Shown here: in pieces, positions 49,136 to 60,617 of the stretch
How the letters are laid out: each line of letters begins with the position of its first letter
Position numbering within the stretch: the first letter of the stretch is position 1
Origin: Noviherbaspirillum humi
GTDB taxonomy: Bacteria > Pseudomonadota > Gammaproteobacteria > Burkholderiales > Burkholderiaceae_D
NCBI RefSeq assembly: GCF_900188095.1
Contig: NZ_FZOT01000016.1
Coordinates: 62,001 to 126,000, forward strand
DNA: 64,000 bases
Reading direction: 5' to 3'
The notes under the pieces: model-generated
Databases searched by the model: none
Told to the model about the DNA's origin: nothing
What the model saw: the letters and a program-made list of their open reading frames with translations, nothing else
Program-made: the position numbers and the translations under genes

Positions 49136-50440
49136 ATGAAACGCAACCAGCTCACCGTCTGGATCGGCATCGCCCTGGCGGCCGGCATCGCCGTCGGCTA
49201 TTTCTGCAACAGCATCGCGCCCACGCCCGAAGCGGCCAAGGAAATCGCCAGCTATTTCTCGCTCGTCACCGACATCTTCCTCCGCCTGATCAAGATGATC
49301 ATCGCGCCGCTGGTGCTGACCACCCTGGTGGCCGGCCTGGCCGGCATGGGTGACGCGAAGGTGGTCGGCCGCATCGGCGCCAAGGCCCTCGGCTGGTTCA
49401 TCTCCGCCTCGCTCTGTTCCCTGCTGATCGGCCTGGTGATGGCAAACCTGCTGCGCCCGGGCGATGCGGTCAACGTGCCGCTGCCGGCGGCGGGCACCGC
49501 GACCAACCTGAAGACGGCGGCGCTGAACCTGAAGGACTTCGTCGCCCATGTGTTCCCGAAGAGCATCTTCGAATCCATGGCCAACAATGAAGTGCTGCAG
49601 ATCCTCATCTTCGCGCTGTTCTTCGGCGTGGCGCTGAGCAAGCTGCGCGACAGCACCGCCAGGAGCCTGGTGCGCACCATCGAGGACATCGCCCACGTGA
49701 TGCTGCAGGTCACCGACTATGTGATGCGCTTCGCGCCGATCGGCGTGTTCGCCGCGGTGGCGTCGGTGATCACCACCCAGGGCCTCGGCATCCTGCTGGT
49801 GTACGGCAAGTACATGGGGAGCTTCTTCGCCGCCCTGGCGGCGCTGTGGCTGGTGCTGATCTTTGCCGGCTATCTGGTGCTGGGCAAGGAAGTGTTCCGA
49901 TTGATCCATTTGATCCGCGGTCCGATGCTGCTCGGCTTCTCCACCGCCAGCAGCGAATCCGCTTATCCCAAGCTGATGGAGCAGCTGGAGAAGTTCGGCA
50001 TCAAGGACCGCATCACCGGCTTCATCCTGCCGCTCGGCTATTCCTTCAACCTCGACGGCTCCATGATGTACACCGCCTTCGCCGCGCTGTTCATCTCCCA
50101 GGCCTACAACATCCCGCTGACGCTCGGACAGCAGATCACCATGCTGCTGGTGCTGATGGTGTCGTCCAAGGGCATCGCCGGCGTGCCGCGCGCCTCGCTG
50201 GTGGTGGTGGCCGCGGTGCTGCCGATGTTCGGCCTGCCGGAGGCCGGCCTGCTGCTGGTGATGGGCGTGGATCACTTCCTGGACATGGGCCGCACCGTCA
50301 CCAACGTGCTGGGCAACGCGATTGCCACCGCCGTCGTCGCCAAGTGGGAAAACGCGATCGATCCGGTCAGCCCGGAACTGGCCGAATCGGAGGACGTGCT
50401 GCCGCTGCCGGAGGAAAGGCAGTCGGCGCGGCCGGCCTGA
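49136..50440 (+). CDS. dctA: C4-dicarboxylate:cation symporter DctA
   Basis: A 434-residue DAACS-family transporter that takes up succinate, fumarate or malate with cations. Family motifs: IFLRLIKMIIAPLVLTTLVAG, AFSTASSESAYP-like text (GFSTASSESAYPKLMEQLEK), LPLGYSFNLDGSMMYTAF and GIAGVPRASLVVVAAVLPMF, VDHFLDMGRTVTNVLGNAIA. Eight or so membrane segments. A sigma-54 promoter sits upstream and dctBD lie 0.8 kb downstream, separated by a MITE-like insertion and glpM. GltP-type amino acid transport is the alternative, but the context favours DctA. Confidence 0.9.
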   Translation: MKRNQLTVWIGIALAAGIAVGYFCNSIAPTPEAAKEIASYFSLVTDIFLRLIKMIIAPLVLTTLVAGLAGMGDAKVVGRIGAKALGWFISASLCSLLIGLVMANLLRPGDAVNVPLPAAGTATNLKTAALNLKDFVAHVFPKSIFESMANNEVLQILIFALFFGVALSKLRDSTARSLVRTIEDIAHVMLQVTDYVMRFAPIGVFAAVASVITTQGLGILLVYGKYMGSFFAALAALWLVLIFAGYLVLGKEVFRLIHLIRGPMLLGFSTASSESAYPKLMEQLEKFGIKDRITGFILPLGYSFNLDGSMMYTAFAALFISQAYNIPLTLGQQITMLLVLMVSSKGIAGVPRASLVVVAAVLPMFGLPEAGLLLVMGVDHFLDMGRTVTNVLGNAIATAVVAKWENAIDPVSPELAESEDVLPLPEERQSARPA

Positions 50441-50474
50441 TCGGGGCGAGTCGGCCATGTTCGGCCTGGCGCTG

Positions 50475-50794
50475 AGAGCCTGATCAGTATCTATTTGACA
50501 TGTGCGCAGCCACGGGAACCGGTCGAATGCTAGGCGCGGCGACGCGACGTAGCCGGTGCTACGGCAAGGAGCCGCAACGACGCAGGCGGCCGGTTCCCGT
50601 GGCTGCCCGAAGGGTTCAAGCAGGAAGGGCGCATTGCGGCGTTGCGGCGCGCCGCCCTTGCAGGGCGCGTACCGGCTGATAAGCCGGTACCGCTCCGCAG
50701 GCAAGCGGCATGCCGCTCGAAACCCCTGCTTCGCCCTTGCACTGCATACCTTCCTGCTTGAACGCACATGCCAAATAGATACTGATCAGGCTCT
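50475..50794. mobile_element. MITE-like element with 32-bp terminal inverted repeats
   Basis: The ends at 50475-50506 and 50763-50794 match in inverted orientation at 31 of 32 bases, beginning AGAGCCTGATCAGTATCTAT. If the ends are set one base inward, TGA flanks both sides. Inside are two nested hairpin systems: CCACGGGAACCGG at 50511 with its complement near 50590, and GTTCAAGCAGGAAGG with its complement at about 50750. Neither strand encodes a plausible protein. It is inserted at the 5' end of glpM. Confidence 0.85.
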
Positions 50795-50817
50795 GAAGCC
50801 TGCTCGGCGCGCTTGCG

Positions 50818-51123
50818 GTGCTGCTCATCGCGCTTCTGTCGAGCAGCCGCAGCTATTACCTCGCCGGGCTGGTTCCGCTGTTTCCGACCTTCGCCCTGAT
50901 CGCCCATGCGATCGTCGGCAGCGAACGCGGACCGGCCGAACTGCGCGCCACCGCGCTGTTCGGGCTGGGCGCTCTCCTGCCCTACGCCGCCTATCTGCTG
51001 GCGGTCTACGCACTGAGTACCCGCCTGACGCTCGCCGCGACGCTGGCGGCCGCTTCGCTGGCGTGGGCTGCGGCGGCAGCAGCGCTGCTGCTGTTCTGGC
51101 AGCGCGTCATGCTGGCCGGCTGA
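50818..51123 (+). pseudogene. glpM: GlpM-family membrane protein, 5' end disrupted
   Basis: The frame reads LLGALAVLLIALLS, then SYYLAGLVPLFPTFALIAHA IVGSERGPAELRATALFG, a close match to GlpM (a small membrane protein first linked to alginate production). The coding frame extends upstream to AGC 50797 but is preceded by an in-frame TGA at 50794-50796, exactly at the element end. ATG 50457 on the other side of the element (MFGLAL) may be the original start. If used now, translation would begin at GTG 50818 and lack part of helix one. Confidence 0.75.
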
Positions 51124-51259
51124 GCCGGTTTGCGGTTTCCCGCTTCACGACGCCGGCCGCCACGCCGGTCCGTGTTACCGGACCGCCTTGGCAAATCCAC
51201 GCGCGGTCACCCTGGGGCGGGCATCAATGGCCGGAGCGCGGCATAATTCGGCATTCCGA

Positions 51260-53135
51260 ATGGACCCATCCTGCATGTTTCAACACCGTCAACTGCCGCG
51301 CCTGATCCTGCTGGTGCTGGGCTTCGCGGCGCTGGCGGGCGGAGCCGGCCTGCTCGCCTTCCGCTACAGCCTCGCCGTCGGCATGGCCGAACTGCAGGCG
51401 ACCGGCCGCCACCGGCTGGACCTGTACGCCGCCAGCCTCGAACGCGAAATCGACAAGTACGCCTATTTCCCCACCACCCTGGGCTTGGAGCGGGACGTGC
51501 TGCAGCTGCTTTCCGCGCCGACGCCGGAGCGCGGCGAACAGGTCAGCCTTTATCTGGAGCAGCTCAACGAGCGCGCCGGCAGCCTGTCGATCTACATCCT
51601 CGACCGCGCCGGCCGGGTGGTCGCCACCAGCAACTGGCGCCGCGCCGACAGTTTCCTCGGCGAGGAACTCGCCTTCCGTCCTTATTTCCGGCAAGCCATG
51701 GATGGCGGCAGCGGTCGCTTCTTCGGCATCGGCACCACCCGCGGCGAACCGGGCTACTACCTGTCCTCGGCGCTGTCCGACGAGCATGGCACGCTCGGCG
51801 TGGCGGTGGTGAAGGTCGGATTGAAGCAGCTGGAGAAATCCTGGGGCCCGGTGGAAGCGCCGGCGCTGGTGGCGGACGAGAATGGCGTGGTGATCCTGGC
51901 CTCGGTGCCGAGCTGGAAATTCACCACCATCAAGCCGCTGGATGAAGCCACCCGCAGCGCCTTCGACCGCACCCAGCAATACAACCGGCAGGCGCTGCAT
52001 CCGCTCGGCGTGACCGAACTGGCCGACCTCCAGCATGGCGCGCGACTGGTGCGGATGCCAGCGGTGGAGCCGAAGACGGTGGCGATGTTCCCGGTGGCCG
52101 GCACCTTCGTCGCCCAGACCCAGGCGCTGGCCGGCACGTCCTGGCATCTCACGGTGTTCTCCTCGCAGGATCAGGTGCGGGGCGACGCCATCAGCCGGGC
52201 GGCGATTGCCGGCGTCGGCGCCGCCTTCCTGTTCATTCTCATGCTGCTGCTGAACCAGAGGCGGCGACACCTGAGCGACCGCCTCGCGGCGCAGGCGGCG
52301 CTGCAGCGCGCGCACGACGAGCTGGAGCGCAAGGTGGCCGAACGCACCGCCGATCTGTCCGCCGCCAACCGGCGGCTGCAGCGGGAAGTGGCGGAGCGCA
52401 CGCAGGCCGAGCGCACGCTGCGCGCCGCCCAGGATGAGCTGGTGCAGGCCGGCAAGCTGGCGGTCATCGGCCAGCTTGCCGCCGGCGTCGCCCATGAACT
52501 CAACCAGCCGCTGGCGGCGCTGCGCACCCTGTCGGGCAATGCCCGCAAGTTTCTGGCGCGCGGCAACCACGACACCGCCAGCGGCAACCTGGAACGCATC
52601 GGCGACCTGGTGGACCGCATGGGCCGCATGACGGCGCAGCTGAAGTCCTTCGCCCGCAAGTCCTCCGGCCAGCCGCAGGCGGTGCCGCTGCGCCGGGCGC
52701 TGGACAATGCGCTGTTCCTGCTGGAGCAGAAGCTGAAGCAGTCCGGCGCCGGCGTGAGCATCGATCTGCCGCCGCAGGAGCTGTTGGCCTGGTGCGACCC
52801 GAACCGGCTGGAGCAGGTGCTGGTCAACCTCGCCGGCAATGCGCTCGACGCCATGGCCGGGCTGCCGCGGCCGGCGCTGGAGATCGGCGCGCGGTCCGAG
52901 CACGGGCGCATCCTGCTGCAGGTGCGGGACCATGGCCCCGGCCTGAGCGAGGAAGCCGGCCGGCGCCTGTTCGAGCCCTTCTTCACCACCAAGGAAGCCG
53001 GCCAGGGCCTCGGCCTCGGGCTGGCCATTTCGGCCGGCATCGTCGCCGATTTCGGCGGCAACCTGTCCGGCGCCAACCATCCACAAGGCGGAGCGGTCTT
53101 TACACTCGATCTGCCCGCCGCCAGGGACACTGAAC

Positions 53136-53143
<8 letters not shown>
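51260..53143 (+). CDS. dctB: C4-dicarboxylate sensor histidine kinase DctB
   Basis: About 627 residues. One membrane segment follows the N-terminus ([20 protein letters not shown]). A PAS-like periplasmic sensor domain spans residues 50-300 (YFPTTLGLERDVLQLL, RFFGIGTTRGEPGYYLSSAL). A second segment (AIAGVGAAFLFILMLLLNQ) precedes a coiled coil (AHDELERKVAERTADLSAAN). The kinase core has the H box GVAHELNQPLAALRTLSGNA, N box NLAGNALDAMAG and G boxes DHGPGLS and GQGLGLGLAIS. The start may be ATG 51260 or 51275. The stop overlaps dctD by eight bases. Confidence 0.9.
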
Positions 53144-54473
<1,330 letters not shown>

Positions 54474-54488
54474 CCCCGCCGCGATCGG

Positions 54489-55445
54489 CTACTCGTGATA
54501 CTCGGGCGCGGCGATGCGCTTGCCGACCAGGAAGGCATCGGCGACGATGCGCAGCGGCGAGAAGTCGGCGTCCGACGACCCGCTTCGCACCAGGCGCAGG
54601 AAGTGGGCATACAGCCCGGGGTATTCGGCTTCCTTTTCCTGCAGCACCACCTTGCCGTCGATTTCCAGAATGGTGCCGCCCATGTGCAGCGCCAGGTTTT
54701 CGCCCTGCTCCGCCTCGACGAAGATGCTCCAGGTCTGCTGGCTCTCCTGCAGGAAATCATAGTCGGCGTGGATGCGCGCGCCGTGGCCGGAAACCATCTC
54801 CACCTGCGCCTGGATCGGCGCATCGCAATTGGTGGGTATGTGCAGGTCGGCCTTGTGCACCACCACTTCCGGGCCGAGCAGGCGCGTCAGGATGGAAAGC
54901 GAATTGATGCCGGGATCGAACACGCCCATGCCGCCCGGCGCGAAGATCCAGGTCTGGCCCGGATGCCACTGGCGCACGTTCTCCTTCCAGGCGATGCGCA
55001 CCTGCTTCAGGCGGCGCTGGCCGATCCAGTCGCGCGCCCGCTCCACGCCCGGCGCAAAGCGCGAATGCCAGCTCGCCAGCAGCGACACGCCCTTATCCTC
55101 CGCCAGCCGCCGTATCGTCTCGGCCTCGCCCAGCGTGGCCGCCGGCGGCTTTTCCAGGAACACATGCTTGCCGGCGTCGATCGCCTCCCGCGCGATCGCC
55201 TGCCGTACCTGCGGCGGCGTGCATATCGCCACCGCCTCGATTTCGGGATGGGCGCGCAGCATTTCCCCGGTGGAGCGATAGACCGGCAGCGTCGCATGGG
55301 TGGCGCGCGGCGAGCAGGCCGCCACCACCGCCAGACCGGGATTGCCATGGATGGCAGGCAGGTGCTGGTCCAGCGCAATCTTGCCGAGGCCGATCAGGCC
55401 GATCTTCAGCGGCTGGCTGCCGTCCTTGCTGGAAGCATCGCTCAT
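54489..55445 (-). CDS. Gfo/Idh/MocA sugar dehydrogenase (L-arabinose/D-galactose 1-dehydrogenase-like)
   Basis: 318 residues. The Rossmann motif is IGLIGLGKIALDQHLPAIHG. The EKP motif is GKHVFLEKPPAATLGEAETI, followed by HSRFAPGVERARDW, WKENVRQWHPGQTWIFAPGG, GVFDPGINSLSILTR and YPGLYAHFLRLVRSGSSDAD FSPLRIVADAFLVGKRI. These match the Azospirillum-type L-arabinose/D-galactose dehydrogenase closely by eye. It oxidises an aldose to the lactone with NAD(P). ATG 55445 has AAGGGAAAGGAAACCC. It is divergent from the fadR-type gene with an operator between them. Confidence 0.85.
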   Translation of the reverse strand: MSDASSKDGSQPLKIGLIGLGKIALDQHLPAIHGNPGLAVVAACSPRATHATLPVYRSTGEMLRAHPEIEAVAICTPPQVRQAIAREAIDAGKHVFLEKPPAATLGEAETIRRLAEDKGVSLLASWHSRFAPGVERARDWIGQRRLKQVRIAWKENVRQWHPGQTWIFAPGGMGVFDPGINSLSILTRLLGPEVVVHKADLHIPTNCDAPIQAQVEMVSGHGARIHADYDFLQESQQTWSIFVEAEQGENLALHMGGTILEIDGKVVLQEKEAEYPGLYAHFLRLVRSGSSDADFSPLRIVADAFLVGKRIAAPEYHE

Positions 55446-55620
55446 GGGTTTCCTTTCCCTTGCCGGTCGCAGTCTTGAACCCGGGTTTGACCGATCGCCG
55501 GCGATCCCGTTCTGTCCGCATCGTGATGGCATGCGAAGCAGGAAGATCAGCCGGCGCCATTTGACCGGCATCAACGACCGGCATGCCGCGCCGGTTGCAA
55601 AGGCGCTTTTCAACTGGTAC

Positions 55621-55635
55621 ACTGGCCAGACCAGT
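55621..55635. promoter_or_regulatory. FadR-type operator in the divergent control region
   Basis: ACTGGCCAGACCAGT: 5-bp inverted repeat ACTGG/CCAGT with a five-base centre; read on the minus strand it is ACTGGTCTGGCCAGT, close to the FadR-subfamily form TGGTnnnACCA. It is 25 bases before the regulator start. Confidence 0.65.
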
Positions 55636-55659
55636 AGATCAGAAGGTCCGGAAAAAAGC

Positions 55660-56385
55660 ATGGAACTCCTCACCCGCCTGCCCGGCGGCGAAACCGACAT
55701 CGTCAAGCGCACCGTCAAGGACCAGATCGCCGACAAGCTGGCCTACATGGTCCTGACCGGCCTGCTGCAGCCCGGCGACGAACTGCCTTCCGAGCGCGCG
55801 CTTGCCGGCACGCTGCAGGTATCGCGCGAGACGGTGCGCGGCGCCATCGGCGTGCTGCATGCGCGCGGCATGCTGGAGGTTTCGCAGGGCGCCCGCACCC
55901 GCGTCGTCGGCCCGGGCAAGCAGACCCTGGCTTCGTCGGTGCGGGCGCTGGCCAAGCTCAAGGACAAGGACATCGACGAAGTGGCGGAAGCCCGCGCCCA
56001 GGTCGAGGCGCAGGTGGTCAAGCTGGCCGCGGCGCGCATCTCCCAGGCGGACCTGGAACGCCTGCGCGGCCTGGTGGCCGACCAGCGCCTGATGCTGAAC
56101 GACCCGGTGTCCTTCCAGATTTCCGACCGCGAATTCCACGCCATCGTCTACGCCGCCTGCGGCAACGAACTGCTGCGCGACTTCGTCAGCGACATGTACG
56201 ACTATGCGCTGGATTACCGCCGCCAGGCTCTCAAGCGCAAGGGCGCCATCGCCGACAGCGTGCGCGACCATGAACGCATCGTCGAGGCGCTCGCCAGCGG
56301 CGATCCGAAGCAGGCCGAAGCCGCTTTCGCCAGCCACCTCGACCATGTGCACACCACCACGGTGCGCGAAATGGGCGCGGAGTGA
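55660..56385 (+). CDS. FadR-subfamily GntR regulator
   Basis: 241 residues. The HTH covers residues 15-75 (VKDQIADKLAYMVLTGLLQPG, ELPSERALAGTLQVSRETVRG, GMLEVSQGARTRVV). The FCD effector domain follows (DEVAEARAQVEAQVVKLAAAR, ISDREFHAIVYAACGNELL, VRDHERIVEALASGDPKQAE, SHLDHVHTT). It is placed first in the catabolic operon and probably represses it until the sugar acid binds. The start at ATG 55660 lacks the long upstream in-frame extension from 55300. Confidence 0.9.
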   Translation: MELLTRLPGGETDIVKRTVKDQIADKLAYMVLTGLLQPGDELPSERALAGTLQVSRETVRGAIGVLHARGMLEVSQGARTRVVGPGKQTLASSVRALAKLKDKDIDEVAEARAQVEAQVVKLAAARISQADLERLRGLVADQRLMLNDPVSFQISDREFHAIVYAACGNELLRDFVSDMYDYALDYRRQALKRKGAIADSVRDHERIVEALASGDPKQAEAAFASHLDHVHTTTVREMGAE

Positions 56386-56403
56386 TCCGCCCTTTATTTG
56401 CCT

Positions 56404-56420
56404 TAACTGGTCTGCCCACC
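56404..56420. promoter_or_regulatory. Second FadR-type operator before the Bug gene
   Basis: TAACTGGTCTGCCCACC shares ACTGGTCTGsCCA with the reverse strand of the operator at 55621. It lies about 40 bases before the Bug gene start. Confidence 0.5.
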
Positions 56421-56456
56421 ATACCTGTCTGAATCAAACAACCAGAGGAGATATTG

Positions 56457-57425
56457 ATGAACAAACGAAAGACACTCGGCCTCATCGCCTGTGCGCTGCT
56501 CGCGCCCGGGCTGGCGGCCGCCCAGACCGCCGCCTGGCCGAGCAAATCGGTGCGCATCCTGGTCGGCTCCAGCCCGGGCGGCGGCACCGACGCCATGGCC
56601 CGTGCCGTGGCCGACCGCCTCGGACCCCTGCTGAAGGTGCCGGTGGTGGTCGAGAACAAGCCGGGCGCTTCCAACACCCTCGCCGCCGATGCCACCGCCA
56701 AGTCCACCGACGGCCACACCATGGTGATGGGCGTCTCCACCGCCCACGCCATCGCCCCCTACCTGATCAAGCTGGCCTACGACAATGCCAGGGACCTGGT
56801 GCCGGTGGCTTTCGTCGGCTCGGTGCCCAACGTGCTGGTGGTGAACAACGACCTGGGCGTGAAGGATGTGCGCGAACTGGTGGCGCTGGCCAAGCGCAAG
56901 CCCGACCAGATCAACTTCGCTTCCAGCGGCGCGGGCAGCACCCAGCACATCGCCGGCGAGCTGTTCCGGGAAGCGGCGGGCGTGTCCATCGTCCACATTC
57001 CCTACAAGGGAAGCGGCCCGGCCCTGGTGGACCTGATGGGCGGCCAGGTGCAGATCAGCTTCGACACCATGACGTCAGTGCTGCCGCACATCAAGAGCGG
57101 CAAGGTGAAGGCGCTCGCGGTGACCAGCGCCAGGCGCAACCCGCAGCTGCCCAACGTTCCCACCATGGCCGAAGCCGGCGTGCCGGGCGTGGAGATGGGC
57201 GCCTGGTACGGCATCTACATGCCGGCCTCCACGCCCAAGCCGGTGCAGCAGCGGGTGCATGACGAGGTCAACAAGGTGCTCGCCATGCCGGAAACCCGCA
57301 ACCGCCTGGATGCGATCGGCGCCGACATCACGCCGATTACCCAGGCCGAATTCATCGCCTTCCACGAGAAGGAAAACACGCGCTATGCGGAGCTGATCAA
57401 GCGCCGCGGCATCAGAGGAGATTGA
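56457..57425 (+). CDS. Bug-family periplasmic receptor for a sugar acid
   Basis: 322 residues with a Sec signal (MNKRKTLGLIACALLAPGLA AAQ). Motifs: WPSKSVRILVGSSPGGGTDAMAR, VENKPGASNTLAADATA, INFASSGAGSTQHIAGELF, HIPYKGSGPALVDLMGGQV, WYGIYMPASTPKP. GAGGAGATATTG is the ribosome site of ATG 56457. It is second in the operon and probably binds the aldonate or another carboxylate that is degraded by the next enzymes. No membrane subunits are in the window. Confidence 0.92.
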   Translation: MNKRKTLGLIACALLAPGLAAAQTAAWPSKSVRILVGSSPGGGTDAMARAVADRLGPLLKVPVVVENKPGASNTLAADATAKSTDGHTMVMGVSTAHAIAPYLIKLAYDNARDLVPVAFVGSVPNVLVVNNDLGVKDVRELVALAKRKPDQINFASSGAGSTQHIAGELFREAAGVSIVHIPYKGSGPALVDLMGGQVQISFDTMTSVLPHIKSGKVKALAVTSARRNPQLPNVPTMAEAGVPGVEMGAWYGIYMPASTPKPVQQRVHDEVNKVLAMPETRNRLDAIGADITPITQAEFIAFHEKENTRYAELIKRRGIRGD

Positions 57426-57427
57426 AC

Positions 57428-58456
57428 ATGACGCAAGCAATGGACAAGCGGCCGGTGGTGGCCGTCACCCTCGGCGATCCGTCCGGCATCGGCCCCGAAC
57501 TCGCCGCCCGGCTGCTGGCCCGGCCGCAGACCCTGCAGCAGGCGAAGGTGGTGCTGGTCGGCGACGCCTGGCTGTGGGAACAGGGCCAGCGCCAGGCCGG
57601 CGTGACGGTCGAGACGCGCGAGATCGGCGGCTTCGCCGAAGCTCGCGCCGACGAGGGACAAGTGCCGATGTTCCTGCCGGTGCAAAGCGTGTCGCCGGAC
57701 GAGGTGCAGCCCGCCACCGCCGCCGCGCCCGGCGGCCGTTCGGTGCTGCAGGTGCTCGACAGCTGCATGGATGCGGCCAAGGCCGGCGAGATCGACGCCA
57801 TCTGCTTCGCGCCGCTGAACAAGCATGCGATGAAGCAGGGCGGCCTGCGCCACGAGGACGAGCTGCACCATTTCGCCGAATACCTCGGCGTGGACAGCTA
57901 CTTCTGCGAATTCAACACCCTCGACGGCCTGTGGACCTCGCGCATCTCTTCCCACGTGCCGCTGGCCGACGTGCCGCGCTACATCACGAAGAAGCGGGTG
58001 GTGGATGCCGCCGCCCTGCTCTACCGTTCGCTGCAGACCAGCGGCGTGGCGCAGCCGCGGGTGGCGGTGGCCGGCCTGAATCCGCACAACGGCGAAGGCG
58101 GCACCTGCGGCCGAGAGGAGATCGACGTGATCGAGCCGGCGGTGCGCGAATTGAACGAGCAAGGCATGCAGGTGGTCGGCCCCTACTCGCCCGACACCAT
58201 CTTCCTGCGCGCCCGCGAAGGCGCGCTCGACGGCATCGTCACCATGTACCACGACCAGGGCCAGATCGCGCTCAAGCTGCTCGGCTTCTCGCGCGGCGTC
58301 ACGGTGCAGGGCGGCATGCCGGTGCCCATCACCACCCCCGCCCACGGCACCGCCTACGACATCGCCGGCCAGGGCAAGGCTGACGTCAATGCTATGGCCA
58401 ATGCCTTCGCCATCGCCGCCCGCATGGGCGCGGCCAGCCGCCAGCGCCAAGCCTGA
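57428..58456 (+). CDS. PdxA2-like 4-hydroxythreonine-4-phosphate/sugar-acid dehydrogenase
   Basis: 342 residues. [20 protein letters not shown] is the PdxA N-terminus. Metal and substrate residues are in [39 protein letters not shown], and [23 protein letters not shown] region is [20 protein letters not shown]. The catabolic PdxA2 branch oxidises phosphorylated four-carbon acids such as D-threonate 4-phosphate. Its partner kinase (DUF1537) is absent here, so the substrate in this operon is unclear. Two bases after the Bug stop with an AGAGGAG site. Confidence 0.88.
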   Translation: MTQAMDKRPVVAVTLGDPSGIGPELAARLLARPQTLQQAKVVLVGDAWLWEQGQRQAGVTVETREIGGFAEARADEGQVPMFLPVQSVSPDEVQPATAAAPGGRSVLQVLDSCMDAAKAGEIDAICFAPLNKHAMKQGGLRHEDELHHFAEYLGVDSYFCEFNTLDGLWTSRISSHVPLADVPRYITKKRVVDAAALLYRSLQTSGVAQPRVAVAGLNPHNGEGGTCGREEIDVIEPAVRELNEQGMQVVGPYSPDTIFLRAREGALDGIVTMYHDQGQIALKLLGFSRGVTVQGGMPVPITTPAHGTAYDIAGQGKADVNAMANAFAIAARMGAASRQRQA

Positions 58457-58478
58457 ATTAATCAGAAAGAACCACGAC

Positions 58479-59675
58479 ATGAAAATCAAATCCATCCGCG
58501 CCCGCGTCTACCAGTGGAAAGGCCCGACCGTTCCGCCCCAGGCCAACTTCTGCTCCAACGCCATCGACCTGGTGTACGACAACCAGGCCAACCGCCATGC
58601 CGGCGGCAACGACACCATGAACACCTTCCGCTTCCACGAGTGGACGGTGGTGGAAGTGGAGACCGACGACGGCATCGTCGGCCTCGGCAACGTGGCGCTG
58701 GCGCCGCGCATCGCCAAGGCCATCATCGACCAGTACCTGGCGCCGCTGGTGCTGGGCCAGGACCCCTGGGACTACGAGTACATCAACCAGCGCATGTACC
58801 GCGCCACCCATGCCTGGGGCCGCAAGGGCGTCGGCATGGCGGCCATCTCGGCGGTCGACATCGCCATCTGGGACATTCTCGGCAAGGCCGCCAACAAGCC
58901 GGTGTTCAAGCTGCTCGGCGGCCGCACCAAGGAAAAGATCCCCTGCTACTACAGCAAGCTGTACCGCACCGACCTGAAGGAAATGCAGGCGGAGGCGGAG
59001 AAATTCGTCAAGCAGGGCTTCCGCGCCTTCAAGATGCGCTTCGGCTACGGCCCGGCCCATGGCCAGCAGGGCGTGACGGAGAACCTGAAATCGGTGGAAG
59101 CGGTGCGCGAGGTGATCGGCTACGACAACGACCTCATGCTCGAGTGCTACATGGGCTGGAACCTGGAATACGCCAAGCGCATCCTGCCCAAGCTGGAGAA
59201 GTACCAGCCGCGCTGGCTGGAGGAGCCGGTGATCGCCGACGACATCGACGGCTACGCCGAACTGAACCAGCTGACCAGCATCCCCATCTCCGGCGGCGAG
59301 CATGAGTTCTCGCTGTACGGCTTCAAGCAGCTGCTCGACAAGAAGGCGGTGTCGGTGGTGCAGTACGACACCAACCGCGTCGGCGGCATCACCATGGCGC
59401 ACAAGATCAACGCGCTGTGCGAAGCCTACTCGGTGCCGGTGATCCCGCATGCCGGCCAGATGCACAACTACCACCTCACCATGAGCAGCCTGAACTGCCC
59501 GATGAGCGAGTACTTCCCGATCTTCGACGTCGAGGTCGGCAACGAGCTGTTCTACTACATCTTCGCCGGCGAGCCGGAAGCAGACAACGGCTTCCTGCAG
59601 CTGGACGACAACACGCCCGGCCTGGGCCTGTCGCTGCGCACCGATCAACTGCACAACTTCGAGATCATCGAATGA
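58479..59675 (+). CDS. Enolase-superfamily sugar-acid dehydratase (RhmD-like)
   Basis: 398 residues. The N-terminal capping domain is [20 protein letters not shown] and [17 protein letters not shown]. The barrel has [30 protein letters not shown], metal ligands in [20 protein letters not shown] and ISGGEHEF, and histidines in [12 protein letters not shown]. The C-terminal order SGGEHE...PHAGQ resembles L-rhamnonate dehydratase and its lyxonate/fuconate relatives. It would convert an aldonate to the 2-keto-3-deoxy acid. It overlaps the next gene by four bases (ATGA). Confidence 0.85.
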   Translation: MKIKSIRARVYQWKGPTVPPQANFCSNAIDLVYDNQANRHAGGNDTMNTFRFHEWTVVEVETDDGIVGLGNVALAPRIAKAIIDQYLAPLVLGQDPWDYEYINQRMYRATHAWGRKGVGMAAISAVDIAIWDILGKAANKPVFKLLGGRTKEKIPCYYSKLYRTDLKEMQAEAEKFVKQGFRAFKMRFGYGPAHGQQGVTENLKSVEAVREVIGYDNDLMLECYMGWNLEYAKRILPKLEKYQPRWLEEPVIADDIDGYAELNQLTSIPISGGEHEFSLYGFKQLLDKKAVSVVQYDTNRVGGITMAHKINALCEAYSVPVIPHAGQMHNYHLTMSSLNCPMSEYFPIFDVEVGNELFYYIFAGEPEADNGFLQLDDNTPGLGLSLRTDQLHNFEIIE

Positions 59676-60610
59676 GCCCGACCACTTCACGCGCAAGCCG
59701 GCGCTACACCGGCGTGTTCCCGGTGGTGCCGACCACCTTCTTTGATGACGGCACCCTGGACCTGGAAAGCCAGAAGCGCTGCGTCGACTTCATGATCGAT
59801 GCCGGCTCCAACGGCCTGTGCATCCTGGCCAACTTCTCGGAGCAATTCCTGCTGGCCGACGACGAGCGGGAAGTGCTGACGAAGACCATCCTGCAGCACG
59901 TCGATGGCCGGGTGCCGGTGATCGTCACCACCACCCATTTCGGCACCGAGGTCTGCGCGCAGCGCAGCCGGCGCGCGCAGGACATGGGCGCCTCCATGGT
60001 GATGGTGATGCCGCCCTACCATGGCGCCACCATCCGCGTCGGCGAGCCGCTGATCCGCGAGTTCTTCGCCCGCCTCTCGGACGCCATCGACATCCCGATC
60101 ATGATCCAGGATGCGCCGGTGGCCGGCACGCCGCTGTCGCCCGCCTTCCTCGCTTCCATGGCGAAGGAGATCGAGCATGTCGCCTACTTCAAGATCGAGA
60201 CCGCCGGCGCGGCCAGCAAGCTGCGCGAGCTGATCGCGCTCGGCGGCGACGCCATCGAGGGACCGTGGGACGGCGAGGAAGCCATCACCCTGCTGGCCGA
60301 CCTCGACGCCGGCGCCACCGGCGCCATGACCGGCGGCGCGTATCCGGACGGCATCCGCACCATCGTCGATGCCTACCGGGAAGGCCGGCGCGAGGATGCG
60401 GTGCTCGCCTACGCGCGTTGGCTGCCCCTGATAAACTACGAGAATCGCCAAGGTGGAATACTTACCGCCAAGGCGTTGATGAAGGCCGGCGGCGTCATCG
60501 GCTGCGATGCGCCGCGCCACCCGTTCGCTCCCATGCATCCCGCGGTTCGCGCAGGCTTGCTGGATGCGGCGCGACGGCTCGATCCACTCGTACTGCGTTG
60601 GGCAAAGTAA
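59672..60610 (+). CDS. 2-keto-3-deoxy-pentonate dehydratase (AraD/DHDPS family)
   Basis: 312 residues, a Schiff-base TIM barrel. The features match L-2-keto-3-deoxyarabonate dehydratase: [63 protein letters not shown], the lysine in [31 protein letters not shown], and [20 protein letters not shown]. The ANFSEQ text replaces GTTGE of DapA and marks this subgroup. It dehydrates the keto-deoxy acid to 2-oxoglutarate semialdehyde. Its start overlaps the upstream stop. Confidence 0.88.
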   Translation: MSPTTSRASRRYTGVFPVVPTTFFDDGTLDLESQKRCVDFMIDAGSNGLCILANFSEQFLLADDEREVLTKTILQHVDGRVPVIVTTTHFGTEVCAQRSRRAQDMGASMVMVMPPYHGATIRVGEPLIREFFARLSDAIDIPIMIQDAPVAGTPLSPAFLASMAKEIEHVAYFKIETAGAASKLRELIALGGDAIEGPWDGEEAITLLADLDAGATGAMTGGAYPDGIRTIVDAYREGRREDAVLAYARWLPLINYENRQGGILTAKALMKAGGVIGCDAPRHPFAPMHPAVRAGLLDAARRLDPLVLRWAK

Positions 60611-60617
60611 GGACACC

